This document shows positions 18,192 to 27,493 of a stretch of DNA of 64,000 bases, in pieces. Each line of letters starts with the position of its first letter. Within the stretch, counting starts at the first letter, position 1. The DNA is taken from NCBI RefSeq assembly GCF_003595175.1, contig NZ_CP032419.1, positions 4,650,001 to 4,714,000 of the forward strand. The letters run 5' to 3'. The DNA is from Pseudomonas cavernae. GTDB lineage: Bacteria; Pseudomonadota; Gammaproteobacteria; Pseudomonadales; Pseudomonadaceae. Below the pieces are notes generated by a model that was given only the letters and a program-made list of their open reading frames with translations, did not search any database and was not told the DNA's origin. Position numbers and translations under genes: made by a program.

Positions 18192-21100
18192 ATGAACCGC
18201 CTCTACAACATCGTCTGGAATCACAGCCTGGGCGCCTGGATCGTGGCCAGCGAGCATGCCGCAGCGCGCGGCAAACGCGGCGCGGCCAAGCGGGTCGGAA
18301 CGGGGCTGGCGCTGGCTATCGTCGCACTCAGCCCTGGCCTCGGGGCGGCGGCGGAGTTGCCCAGTGGCGGGCAGATCGTCCTCGGTAGCGGACAGATCGG
18401 CACACCGGCCAACCAGCAACTGCACATCGACCAGTCCAGCCACAAACTGGCCATCGACTGGCAGAGTTTCGACATCGGCGCCGGTCACAAGGTGAGCCTC
18501 AACCAGCCGGGCCAGGACGCCATCGCCCTGAACCGGGTGCTCGGCGCCGACGGCTCGAAGATCATGGGCCAGCTCGACGCCAACGGCCGGGTGTTCCTGG
18601 TCAACCCCAACGGCGTGCTGTTCGGCGCCGGCGCGCAGGTGAATGTCGGCGGGCTGGTCGCCTCGACCCTGAATATTTCCAACGACGACTTCGCCCAAGG
18701 CAACTACCGCTTCAAGGGCGACGGCAGCAATGCCGCGGTCACCAACCAGGGCCACATCGCCGCAGCCGATGGCGGCGCGGTGGCGCTGCTCGGCGGCACG
18801 GTAAGCAACCAGGGGGTGATCGCCGCCCGCGCCGGCACGGTCGCGCTGGCCGCCGGCAATGCGCTGACCCTCGACTTCGCCGGCGACGGCCTGCTCAACG
18901 TACAGATCGATGAAGCGACCAAGGATGCCCTGGTGGAAAACCACCAGCTGATCCAGGCCGACGGCGGCCAGGTGCTGATGACCGCCAAGGCCAGCGACGC
19001 GCTGCTGCAAACCCTGGTCAACAACACCGGGGTGATCGAGGCGCGCAGCCTCGGCGAGCAGGCCGGCAAGATCGTCCTGCTCGGCGGCTTCGACGGCGGC
19101 ACGGTGCAGGTCGCCGGCACCCTGGATGCCTCCGCGCCGCAGGGCGGCAACGGCGGCTTTATCGAAACCTCCGGCGCCCATGTGCGAATCGCCGAAACCG
19201 CCAAGGTCACCACCCAGGCGGCGAGCGGCCAGACCGGCATCTGGCTGATCGACCCCAACGACTTCACCATCGCCGCCAGCGGCGGCGACATGAGCGGCGC
19301 GGCGGTGGCGCTGGCGGTGCAGAACAACCACTTCGAGATCCAGACCGCCACCCAGGGCACGGCCGGCGGCAATGGCGACATCCACGTCAACGACGCGATC
19401 AGCTGGAGCAGCAACAACCACCTGACCCTGAGCGCCGAACGCAACATCAACATCAAGGCGCCGATCACTGCGACGGGCAACAGCGCCGGCCTGGCACTCA
19501 ACTACGGCGGCGACTACTACATCAACGCGCCGGTCACCCTCGCCGGCGCCAATGCCAGCCTGGCCCTGAATGGCGCCGCCTATACGCTGATCCACAATGT
19601 CGACCAGCTCCAGGCCATCGACAACGATCGCAACGGCCACTACGCCCTGGCCCAGGATATCGACGCCAGCGCCACCGCCGGATGGAATAGCGGAGCGGGG
19701 TTCAAGCCGATCGGGAGTAGACTCGATGGTTCAGCCTTCACCGGCACCCTCGCCGGCCTCGGGCATAGCATCGACGGACTGAGCATCAACCGGCCCCAGT
19801 GGGAAGTAGGCCTGATGGCCGCTCTCTCTGGCGAGATGCGCGATCTCGGTTTGAATGGTGGCTCGATCAGCGGCATTGTCAACGTCGGCGGGCTGGTCGG
19901 GATCAACAGCGGCACTATCAGCAATGCCTATGCCACCGCCGCGGTCAGCGGCACCGGTCAGGTTGGCGGGCTGGTCGGGAACAACAATTCCGGCAGCATC
20001 GACAATGCCTACGCCAGCGGCACGGTCAGCGGCAGCCATAACGTTGGCGGGCTGGTCGGGTACAACTACGCCGACAGAATCAGCAACGCCTATGCCGGCA
20101 GCATCAGCAACGCCTATGCCAGCGGCGCGGTCAGCGGCGGCACCTACGTCGGCGGGCTGGTCGGGTTCAACGCCTCCGGCAGCATCGACAACTCCTATGC
20201 CAGCGGCGCGGCCAGCGGCGGTGACTACGTCGGCGGGCTGGTCGGGCTCAACGTCTCGGGAAGTATCGACAACGCCTATGCCAGCGGCGCGGTCAGTGGC
20301 AACGACAACGTCGGCGGGCTGGTCGGGTACCACGCCTCCGGCACCATCAGCGCCAGCTATTGGGACAGTTATGCAAGCGGCCAAGCTGTCGGCGTAAACG
20401 GCGCCTCCAGCTTCGGCGTCACCGAACTCACCAGCGACCCGGCGAGCGCCGCCGCGGCCAATTACGCCTTTAAGCAGAGCGCCTACAGCAACTTCGACTT
20501 CGCCAACACCTGGTTCATGCTGGACGGCAGCAGCCGCCCGTTCCTGCGTTCGGAATGGTCGACCACCATCAGCAACGCCCATCAGTTGCAGCTGATGGCC
20601 ATGAACCTGGGCGCCGACTATCGCCTGGCGCGGGATATCGACGCCCACGAAACCGGCACTTTCGCCAGCAACCCCAGCGGCATGTGGAATGGCCTGGGCT
20701 TTGCGCCGGTGGGCAACGGCGCCAGCCCCTTCACCGGCAGCCTCGACGGTCAAGGCCATAGCGTCTCTGGGCTGAGCATCTATCGGCCGGGGCAAGACTA
20801 TGTCGGCCTGATCGGCTATGCCGGCAGCGCCGCGCTGCTCCGCAATATCGGCATGATTGGCGGAAGCATAACGGGGCGGATCGGCGTCGGCGGACTGGTG
20901 GGACTCACTTCCACCGGCAGTATCGACAATGCCTATGCCAGCGCCACGGTCAGCGGCACCAGAGACGTCGGCGGACTGGTGGGGATTAACCGATTGGGCG
21001 ACATCCGCAACGCCTTTGCCACCGGCACGATCAGCGGCGCCAATCAGCTTGGCGGGTTGGTCGGTTTTAACGATGGCGAGATCAGCCAAAGCTATTCCCT

Positions 21101-23678
21101 AGGCTCCGTAACAGGTAGCGCGGATTTCATCGGCGGACTGGTCGGCGTTAATACGGGCGACATCATCGAGAGTCATGCCACCGGCGCTGCTAGCGGCGTT
21201 TCGAATGTCGGCGGGCTGGTCGGCTGGAATGGCTTAGCGAACAACGCGGGGTCTATCAGGCAGAGCTTTGCCAGCGGCAGGGTTTCCGCAACCCTCGACG
21301 GCGCCGGCGGGCTGGTCGGCTACTTATTCAATGGCAGTATCGAGCAAAGTTATGCCGCCGGCACCGTGACCGGGAACGATTTTATCGGTGGTTTGGCCGG
21401 GCATAGCACCGTCAACGGCAGCATCAGTCAGAGCCATGCGACTGGTGCGGTATCGGGCAACGCTCAAGTCGGCGGACTGGTCGGTGACAGCGCCGGCAGT
21501 GTCAGCGATGCCTATTCAACCGGCAGCGTCAGCGGTTCCGGCGTCTACATCGGCGGGCTGGTGGGCAATAACCAGTACGGCAGCATCGACACCGCTTACG
21601 CCACGGGCAGCGTCACGGGGAACGCGCGGGTTGGCGGACTCGCCGGGGGCAGCTCCGGCAGCATCCGCAACGCCTATGCCTCCGGCGACGTCGCGGGCAC
21701 CGGCAACCATGTCGGCGGCCTGGTCGGACTCACTTACACCGGCAGTATCGATAATGCTTATGCCAGCGGCAGCGTCTCCGGCCACGGCCGGAATGTCGGC
21801 GGCCTGGTGGGGCTTAACCAATTGGGCAGCATCAACAACGCCTATGCCACCGGCAAGGTCAGCGGCACCTCTCAGGTTGGCGGGCTGGTGGGGTACAACA
21901 ACGGCGGCAGCATCGGCGCCAGCTATTGGGACATCGACCAGACAGGGCAACTGACCAGCGCCGGCGGCGCAGGCAGGACCACCGCCCAGATGCACGATAT
22001 GTCGACCTACCTGGGCTGGGATTTCGCCGGCACCTGGGCACCTGCCGACAGCACTTACCTGCCGGAACTCTACGGCGTATCGGGCGTGGTCGGCATCGTC
22101 ACCAATGCCAATGCCACACGCGTGTATGGCGACGCCAACTCGACCATCCAAAACGGGCTGACCGTGGTCGGCACGGGCTTCTGGAACCAGCTCAGCGCCG
22201 GCCCCGTGCTCAGCAGCAACGCCGATGCGAGCTCTGCCGTTGGCCGCTATGCGCTCACGGCTTCCGGCGCCGCGGCCACTCGCGTCCAGGGTGGTGCGGC
22301 GCGCATCGTCTATCGCAATAACGGCAGCCTGACCATCAGCCAGCGGCAGATCACGGTCACGGCCGACAACGCCACGCGCAGCTACGGCGAGGCCAACCCG
22401 GCATTCGCCTGGAGCATCGCCAGCGGCAACTTGGTCAACGGCGACTCGCTCAGCGGCGCGCTGAGCACCGCGGCCAATGCGGCATCCGACGTCGGCCGCT
22501 ACGCCATCGACCAGGGCACGCTGGGGAACGCTAACTACGCCATATCCTTCACCGGCGGGGCGCTGGATATCACCCCGCGGCAGATCACCGTCACGGCCGA
22601 CAACGCCACGCGCAGCTACGGCGAGGCCAACCCGGCATTCGCCTGGAGCATCGCCAGCGGCAACCTGGCCAACGGCGACTCGCTCAGCGGCGCGCTGACT
22701 ACCTCAGCCAATGCGGCAGCCAACGTCGGCCGCTACGCCATCGGCCAGGGCACGCTGGGGAACGCTAACTACGCCATATCCTTCACCGCCGGCTCGCTGG
22801 CCATCACCCCGCGCCCGCTGACGGTCAGCGCTACGGGCCAGAACAAGGTCTATGACGGCAACCTCGACGCCGGCGTCGGGCTGCATGACGACCGGCTGAG
22901 CGGCGATGCCCTGGATATCGCCTATGCCTATGCCGGTTTCGCCGACAAGCACGCCGGCCAGGGCAAAGCCGTCAGCGTCACCGGCATCACCCTGTCCGGC
23001 GCCGATGCCTTCAACTACAGCCTCATCAACAGCAGTGCCACGACCTTCGCCGATATCCTCACCCGGGCCATCAGCGGCAGCTACAGCGCCGAGACCAAGA
23101 CCTACGACGGCAGCACGCTGGCCACGCTCCACGGCCGCCTGAGCGGCGTACTCGGCAGCGACGAGGTCGCGCTGAACGGCACAGGCCGCTTCAGCGACAG
23201 GCACGCCGGCAGCGGCAAGACGGTGACCGTCGGCAACAGCGGCCTCTCCGGCGCGGATGCCGGCAACTATGTATTGAGCAGCCTCAACCCGCTGGCCAGC
23301 GCCGATATCCTGCCCCGGCCGATCACGGTGAACGCCCATGCTCTGAGCAAGAACTTCGGCCTGGCCGATCCGCTGCTCAGCTGGTCGCTCGGCGCCGGCA
23401 GCCTGGTCGCTGGCGATAGCCTGATCGGCCGCCTGGCACGCGTGCCGGGCGAGGCTCCGGGCAGCTATGTCATCGGCCTCGGCGGCCTGGATGGCGGCGA
23501 CAACTATACGCTGAGCTTCATCCCCGCCACCCTGACCATTGTCGGGCAGCCGCGTGCCTACCTCGACGCGCTGGTGTCCACGCACACACTGGAAGACCAA
23601 CCCGCCAGCCGCGCTGACGATCCCGCGTCCCTCTATCGGGTCGTGGACAGCGGTATCCACCTGCCGGAAGGCATTTGA
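18192..23678 (+). CDS. TpsA filamentous-haemagglutinin-type adhesin with GLUG and MBG repeats
   Basis: An 1828-residue secreted protein. Residues 1-29 form an extended signal region (MNRLYNIVWNHSLGAW), with cleavage expected near residue 54. The TPS secretion domain (about 55-300) holds the hallmark FLVNPNGVLFGAG near 137. After a linker come two blocks of GLUG repeats (about 510-715 and 800-1250) with 6 and 13 copies of GGLVG/GGLAG. Each block opens with a YxLAxDIDA-type header and closes with an ASYWD segment. Residues about 1300-1800 are MBG- and YDG-like repeats, two of them nearly identical. I find no cysteine and no carboxy-terminal toxin domain, so an adhesin or biofilm matrix protein is likelier than a contact-dependent toxin. 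AAAGGGA lies before the ATG. Confidence 0.92.
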   Translation: MNRLYNIVWNHSLGAWIVASEHAAARGKRGAAKRVGTGLALAIVALSPGLGAAAELPSGGQIVLGSGQIGTPANQQLHIDQSSHKLAIDWQSFDIGAGHKVSLNQPGQDAIALNRVLGADGSKIMGQLDANGRVFLVNPNGVLFGAGAQVNVGGLVASTLNISNDDFAQGNYRFKGDGSNAAVTNQGHIAAADGGAVALLGGTVSNQGVIAARAGTVALAAGNALTLDFAGDGLLNVQIDEATKDALVENHQLIQADGGQVLMTAKASDALLQTLVNNTGVIEARSLGEQAGKIVLLGGFDGGTVQVAGTLDASAPQGGNGGFIETSGAHVRIAETAKVTTQAASGQTGIWLIDPNDFTIAASGGDMSGAAVALAVQNNHFEIQTATQGTAGGNGDIHVNDAISWSSNNHLTLSAERNINIKAPITATGNSAGLALNYGGDYYINAPVTLAGANASLALNGAAYTLIHNVDQLQAIDNDRNGHYALAQDIDASATAGWNSGAGFKPIGSRLDGSAFTGTLAGLGHSIDGLSINRPQWEVGLMAALSGEMRDLGLNGGSISGIVNVGGLVGINSGTISNAYATAAVSGTGQVGGLVGNNNSGSIDNAYASGTVSGSHNVGGLVGYNYADRISNAYAGSISNAYASGAVSGGTYVGGLVGFNASGSIDNSYASGAASGGDYVGGLVGLNVSGSIDNAYASGAVSGNDNVGGLVGYHASGTISASYWDSYASGQAVGVNGASSFGVTELTSDPASAAAANYAFKQSAYSNFDFANTWFMLDGSSRPFLRSEWSTTISNAHQLQLMAMNLGADYRLARDIDAHETGTFASNPSGMWNGLGFAPVGNGASPFTGSLDGQGHSVSGLSIYRPGQDYVGLIGYAGSAALLRNIGMIGGSITGRIGVGGLVGLTSTGSIDNAYASATVSGTRDVGGLVGINRLGDIRNAFATGTISGANQLGGLVGFNDGEISQSYSLGSVTGSADFIGGLVGVNTGDIIESHATGAASGVSNVGGLVGWNGLANNAGSIRQSFASGRVSATLDGAGGLVGYLFNGSIEQSYAAGTVTGNDFIGGLAGHSTVNGSISQSHATGAVSGNAQVGGLVGDSAGSVSDAYSTGSVSGSGVYIGGLVGNNQYGSIDTAYATGSVTGNARVGGLAGGSSGSIRNAYASGDVAGTGNHVGGLVGLTYTGSIDNAYASGSVSGHGRNVGGLVGLNQLGSINNAYATGKVSGTSQVGGLVGYNNGGSIGASYWDIDQTGQLTSAGGAGRTTAQMHDMSTYLGWDFAGTWAPADSTYLPELYGVSGVVGIVTNANATRVYGDANSTIQNGLTVVGTGFWNQLSAGPVLSSNADASSAVGRYALTASGAAATRVQGGAARIVYRNNGSLTISQRQITVTADNATRSYGEANPAFAWSIASGNLVNGDSLSGALSTAANAASDVGRYAIDQGTLGNANYAISFTGGALDITPRQITVTADNATRSYGEANPAFAWSIASGNLANGDSLSGALTTSANAAANVGRYAIGQGTLGNANYAISFTAGSLAITPRPLTVSATGQNKVYDGNLDAGVGLHDDRLSGDALDIAYAYAGFADKHAGQGKAVSVTGITLSGADAFNYSLINSSATTFADILTRAISGSYSAETKTYDGSTLATLHGRLSGVLGSDEVALNGTGRFSDRHAGSGKTVTVGNSGLSGADAGNYVLSSLNPLASADILPRPITVNAHALSKNFGLADPLLSWSLGAGSLVAGDSLIGRLARVPGEAPGSYVIGLGGLDGGDNYTLSFIPATLTIVGQPRAYLDALVSTHTLEDQPASRADDPASLYRVVDSGIHLPEGI
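19880..21930 (+). repeat. GLUG repeat arrays inside tpsA
   Basis: Nineteen copies of a unit with core GGLVG (twice GGLAG) recur about every 30-40 residues in two blocks: about 19880-20345 (6 copies) and 20880-21905 (13 copies). The typical unit is SGSIDNAYASGxVSG, then xxVGGLVGxN. The DNA is similar but not identical between units, so this is a protein repeat rather than a recent DNA expansion. Confidence 0.85.
20079..20120 (+). repeat. 24-bp partial duplication in a GLUG unit
   Basis: The 18 bases ATCAGCAACGCCTATGCC occur at 20079-20096 and again at 20103-20120, a period of 24 bp. This adds an extra ISNAYAGS octapeptide inside one GLUG unit. It looks like a local slippage event that kept the frame. 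Confidence 0.75.
22344..22811 (+). repeat. Tandem pair of near-identical MBG-domain segments in tpsA
   Basis: Two 234-bp units (22344-22577 and 22578-22811) encode 78-residue MBG-like domains. They start QITVTADNATRSYGEANPAF and end NYAISFTxGxLxITPRx. Most of the DNA is identical, with a few scattered changes, which suggests recent duplication or gene conversion. Confidence 0.88.
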
Positions 23679-23682
23679 GCCT

Positions 23683-23742
23683 GGCTATCTCCCCGGTGGA
23701 GCAGGCAAGCGTTGCAACGCGCGGCCTGCAGGGGAGGTAGCC
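23683..23742. terminator. Long imperfect hairpin behind tpsA
   Basis: GGCTATCTCCCC (23683-23694) pairs with GGGGAGGTAGCC (23731-23742) apart from one G-U wobble. Inside are GCAGGC / GCCTGC and the palindrome GCGTTGCAACGC. It begins five bases after the tpsA stop. There is no T-run, so it may serve as a 3' end stabiliser or a weak terminator rather than a canonical intrinsic terminator. Confidence 0.45.
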
Positions 23743-23970
23743 GCGTGGCACGGCACTGCGCGCCAAGCGCGGGGTGGCGCGCGCCGTAAGCCAGCGGCCG
23801 AGGCCAGCTCGGGCGCCGTTTGGCCGGGTTAGGCGGGCGACGATCCGCTCCGAGCGGCCCTCGCCCCGGACGCAGGACGACCGCCCGGCTGCCGGCGCAG
23901 CCCGCTCCGCGGCGATCTGCCTATAGTTGTCAGTGAGCCCTCTTGGTTTGGGCAGCGACGTGAACCACTG

Positions 23971-25587
23971 ATGCACAGCATCCGGCCTTTCCTCTTGCGC
24001 GGCATTCTGTTGCTCCTGCCGCTAGCCAGCCAAGGTGCGGGCGCAGTGCTCCTACCAGCGCTGTTCCAGGCGCCGCTCACCCAAGCGCCGCTGCGCCAGC
24101 TTTTCGATGAGTTTCCGCTGCCCTGCGCACCGCTGCCGGCCAGCCTGAACGCCGCCGCCCAGGCGCAGCTCGACGCCTTCTACCAGCAGCGCGACGACCG
24201 ACTGGCCTGGCGCGACGCCGCGCACCTCAGCGCCTTACGCGAGCAACTCGCGCTGCTGGCCGACGACGGCCTCGATCCCAGCGACTACCCGCTGCCCACC
24301 GGCCTGGCCAGCGCCGCCGAGGAGAGCCGCCAGGCCTGCGCCGACCTGCTCGCCAGCCATGCCTACCTGCGCGCCCTGCAACATCTGCGCAACGGCCGTC
24401 TGCCGCAGGCGCGGCTCGAGCCGCTCTGGCACCCGCAGGATGGCACCCGCGCGGACCCGCACTTGGCGGTGCTGCCCATCGCCCTGCGCGAGCTGGACCA
24501 ACCCGCCCGCGCCTTCGCCGCCGCACGCCCGACGCTGCCCCAGTACCAGGCCCTGCGCCGCGCCTATGCGCGCATCCGCCAGCAGCCCCTGACGAATTGG
24601 CTGCCGCTGGCCGACGGCCCGCTGCTGCACCCCGGCCAAGACGATGCGCGGGTGCCGGCGCTGCGCCGGCGCCTGGCGGCCGAGGACTATCTGCCCGGGG
24701 CGCCGACCAGCCGCCTGGACAGCCGCTTCGACCCCGAACTGGTGGCGGCGCTGCAAGCCTTCCAACGCCACCACGGCCTCAAGCCCGACGGCCTCCTCGG
24801 CCCGGCCAGCGTGGCCGAGCTCAACGTCGACGCCCGCACCCGCCGCGACCAGCTCAGGATCAACCTCGAGCGCCTGCGCTGGCTGGCCGACGATCTGGCC
24901 ACGGCGCACGTGGCGATCAACGTGGCCGCCGCCGAACTGCTGGTCCTGCAGGACGGCCAGGTTCTGTGGCGCACCCGCACCCAGGTCGGCCGGCCGGAAC
25001 GGCCGACGCCGCTGCTCGCCTCGCGGATCGAGCGCCTGACCCTCAACCCGCGCTGGATAGTGCCGCCGACCATTTTCCGCGAGGACAAGCTGCCGGAGAT
25101 CCGCAGCGACCCGAGCTATCTCGAGCGCCACGAAATGAGCGTCTACGACCACAGCGGCAACCTCCTCGACCCCTGGCTGGTGGACTGGGACAACCCCGGG
25201 CCGATCCGCCTGCGCCAGGCCGCCGGTCCGCAGAACCCGCTGGGCCGCCTGGCCCTGCGCTTTCCCAACCCCTTCGCGGTGTACCTGCACGATACCCCCA
25301 GCCAACTGCTGTTCGACAAGTCGCCACGGCTGTTCAGCTCCGGCTGCGTGCGCGTCGAAGCGGTGACCACCCTGCTCGACTTTCTCCTCGCACCCGAAGA
25401 AGTTGCCGCGGTGCAGCAACGGATCGCCAGCGGGCGCACCCAGGAGTACCGCCTGAGCCAGGCGGTGCCGCTGCTGATCGGCTACTGGACGGTGGAAGTC
25501 GACGCCGACGGCCAGCCGCGCTACGTCCCGGACATCTACAGCCACGACCGCCGCTTGTTGCGCGCCCTGCTGCGCACCCGCCCCTGA
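23971..25587 (+). CDS. L,D-transpeptidase (YkuD domain, LdtD/YcbB type)
   Basis: A 538-residue periplasmic enzyme with a signal peptide (about 1-25). A scaffold region is followed by a peptidoglycan-binding domain at about 225-290 (FDPELVAALQAFQRHHGLKP, DGLLGPASVAELN). The YkuD catalytic domain (about 310-500) has YLHDTPS and FSSGCVRVE, with nucleophile Cys459 in the SxGCxR motif. Such enzymes form 3-3 crosslinks in murein and resist most beta-lactams, and the layout is that of E. coli LdtD. It follows tpsA by about 290 bp on the same strand and probably has its own promoter. The ribosome binding site is weak. Confidence 0.9.
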   Translation: MHSIRPFLLRGILLLLPLASQGAGAVLLPALFQAPLTQAPLRQLFDEFPLPCAPLPASLNAAAQAQLDAFYQQRDDRLAWRDAAHLSALREQLALLADDGLDPSDYPLPTGLASAAEESRQACADLLASHAYLRALQHLRNGRLPQARLEPLWHPQDGTRADPHLAVLPIALRELDQPARAFAAARPTLPQYQALRRAYARIRQQPLTNWLPLADGPLLHPGQDDARVPALRRRLAAEDYLPGAPTSRLDSRFDPELVAALQAFQRHHGLKPDGLLGPASVAELNVDARTRRDQLRINLERLRWLADDLATAHVAINVAAAELLVLQDGQVLWRTRTQVGRPERPTPLLASRIERLTLNPRWIVPPTIFREDKLPEIRSDPSYLERHEMSVYDHSGNLLDPWLVDWDNPGPIRLRQAAGPQNPLGRLALRFPNPFAVYLHDTPSQLLFDKSPRLFSSGCVRVEAVTTLLDFLLAPEEVAAVQQRIASGRTQEYRLSQAVPLLIGYWTVEVDADGQPRYVPDIYSHDRRLLRALLRTRP

Positions 25588-25671
25588 GACCGGCCCAGCT
25601 GCACAGGCGGGCGCGGCTGTGCTTAGATGGGGGCTGGCCGCCCGGCCGTTCACTACAAGGAGAGTGTTGTC

Positions 25672-26592
25672 ATGGAAATTGGTGGCGTATTACTGCTGTT
25701 CGTCGCGCTGGCCATCGCCGTCGTGTTCATGGGCTTCAAGGTGGTGCCGCAGGGCTACGAATGGACGGTAGAGCGCTTCGGCCGCTACACCAACACCCTG
25801 CGCCCAGGGCTGAACATCATCGTGCCGGTGATGGATCAGATCGGCCGCAAGCTCAACGTCATGGAGAGCGTGCTGGACATCCCGCCGCAGGAGGTGATCA
25901 CCGCCGACAACGCCACGGTGCAGATTGATGCGATCTGCTTCTTCCAGATCATCAATGCGGCGCAGGCGGCCTACGAGGTCAACAACCTCGAGCACGCGAT
26001 CCGCAACCTGGTGATGACCAACATCCGCACCGTGCTCGGCTCCATGGAGCTGGACGCCATGCTCGGCCAGCGCGACGCGATCAACGAACGCCTGCTGAAG
26101 ACCGTCGACGAAGCCACCGCGCCCTGGGGCATCAAGATCACCCGCATCGAGATCAAGGACATCAGCCCGCCCGCCGACCTGATGGCGGCCATGTCCGGGC
26201 AGATGAAGGCCGAACGCATCAAGCGCGCGCAGATCCTCGAAGCCGAAGGCCTGCGCGCCGCCGCCATTCTCACCGCCGAAGGGCAGAAACAGGGCGACAT
26301 CCTCAAGGCCGAAGGCCAGCGCCAGGCCGCCTTCCTCGAGGCCGAAGCGCGCGAACGGGCGGCCCAGGCCGAAGCCGAGGCGACGCGCATGGTCTCCGAG
26401 GCGATCGCCGCCGGCAACGTGCAGGCGGTCAACTACTTCGTCGCGCAGAAATACATCGACGCCCTCGGCCAGTTGGCCAGCGCCAGCAACAGCAAGGTGA
26501 TCCTCATGCCGCTGGAAGCCAGCCAGGTGGTCGGCGCGGTCGGCGGCATCGGCGAAATCGTCAAGGCCACCTTCGGTGACAAGCACGCATGA
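25672..26592 (+). CDS. qmcA: SPFH/stomatin-family membrane protein (QmcA type)
   Basis: A 306-residue inner-membrane protein. One amino-terminal helix ([20 protein letters not shown]) is followed by an SPFH/band-7 domain ([19 protein letters not shown] to about 185). A long charged coiled-coil follows ([20 protein letters not shown] onward), then a carboxy-terminal oligomerisation stretch. AAGGAGA precedes the ATG at 25672. The gene overlaps the NfeD gene by four bases (ATGA), the usual partner pair thought to organise membrane microdomains and to work with FtsH-type proteases. Confidence 0.9.
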   Translation: MEIGGVLLLFVALAIAVVFMGFKVVPQGYEWTVERFGRYTNTLRPGLNIIVPVMDQIGRKLNVMESVLDIPPQEVITADNATVQIDAICFFQIINAAQAAYEVNNLEHAIRNLVMTNIRTVLGSMELDAMLGQRDAINERLLKTVDEATAPWGIKITRIEIKDISPPADLMAAMSGQMKAERIKRAQILEAEGLRAAAILTAEGQKQGDILKAEGQRQAAFLEAEARERAAQAEAEATRMVSEAIAAGNVQAVNYFVAQKYIDALGQLASASNSKVILMPLEASQVVGAVGGIGEIVKATFGDKHA

Positions 26593-27035
26593 TCAGCTAT
26601 CTGCAACACCTGTCGTTCTGGGACTGGCTGGCCTTCGGCACCCTGCTGCTGATCCTCGAGGTGTTCGGCGCCGGTGGCTACCTGCTGTGGCTGGGCATCG
26701 CCGCCGCCGGCGTCGGCGTGCTCAGCTACCTGTTCCCCGCCCTGCCCTGGACCTGGCAGTTCCTCCTGTTCGGCCTGTTCTCGGTGCTCAGCGCGGTGCT
26801 CTGGTGGCGACGCCAGCGCAGTGCGGCCAAGCCCTCGGAGCAGCCGGGCCTGAACCAGCGCGGCCAGGAACTGCTCGGTCGCCAGTTCGTCCTGCACGAG
26901 GCGATCAACGCCGGGCGCGGCAAGATCAAGGCCGGCGACTCGCTGTGGCTGGTCAGCGGCCCGGACCTGCCGGCCGGCACCGCGGTCAGGGTGGTCGGTC
27001 AGGATGGCGTGCTGCTCAAGGTCGAGGCGCTGTAG
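26589..27035 (+). CDS. NfeD-family membrane protein
   Basis: A 148-residue short NfeD protein without the serine-protease domain of the long form. It has three or four hydrophobic segments in the first 85 residues ([20 protein letters not shown]) and a carboxy-terminal OB-fold (about 95-148) ending [17 protein letters not shown]. The start overlaps the stop of the SPFH gene, so translation is probably coupled. The pair corresponds to E. coli qmcA-ybbK type operons. Confidence 0.88.
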   Translation: MISYLQHLSFWDWLAFGTLLLILEVFGAGGYLLWLGIAAAGVGVLSYLFPALPWTWQFLLFGLFSVLSAVLWWRRQRSAAKPSEQPGLNQRGQELLGRQFVLHEAINAGRGKIKAGDSLWLVSGPDLPAGTAVRVVGQDGVLLKVEAL

Positions 27036-27117
27036 GACGCGACTCGGCTGAATGGCGTGGAACTTCCCTGCAGCGGCGGCCTTCCAAATTGTAAGCCCCC
27101 CTGCAGGAGTACCCCTC

Positions 27118-27426
27118 ATGCGCCGCTACCTGATCTACGCCAGCCTTGCGTTGCTCGCTTTCCCCGTCGGCTCGGCGATGGCCGACAGCGATTTCTGGAA
27201 GGACGTGTTTACCACCGGCGCCACCACCGCCTCGACCTACCTGAGCCTCAAGGACGACGACAAGCTGATCCTGCCGGCCAAGGACGATGCCAGCGCCTTC
27301 ATCGCCAGCGGCGGGCAGATCCGCGGCCCCTACCTGGAAGCGGCGCTGCAGCAGCTACGCCGCGACCACCCCGGCCTGCAGGCCAGCGACGAGGAGCTGG
27401 CCACGGCGATACTCGCCCAGCCCTGA
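27118..27426 (+). CDS. DUF2388-family small secreted protein
   Basis: A 102-residue protein with a signal peptide ending near SAMA. The mature part (DSDFWKDVFTTGATTASTYL, KLILPAKDDASAFIASGGQI, RGPYLEAALQQLR) matches the DUF2388 proteins that occur in several copies in Pseudomonas genomes. Function is unknown; by signal peptide it is periplasmic or secreted. GGAGT stands upstream of the ATG at 27118. An extension to 27052 is possible but would hide the signal peptide. Confidence 0.75.
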   Translation: MRRYLIYASLALLAFPVGSAMADSDFWKDVFTTGATTASTYLSLKDDDKLILPAKDDASAFIASGGQIRGPYLEAALQQLRRDHPGLQASDEELATAILAQP

Positions 27427-27493
27427 GCGCCTCCCACTCGATTCCCGGCTAAGATGGTGGGCATGATGTCCACCATCGCTCGGGAGCTCAGGG

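Noticed and set aside
19880..21930. Regular short repeats that could suggest a CRISPR array
   Set aside because: The repeats are imperfect, stay in one open frame and translate to GLUG units of tpsA; there are no constant repeats with unique spacers and no cas genes.
22800..23678. Possible contact-dependent inhibition toxin at the tpsA end
   Set aside because: The carboxy-terminus is more MBG/YDG-like repeat plus a short tail; there is no VENN-type boundary and no small immunity gene downstream.
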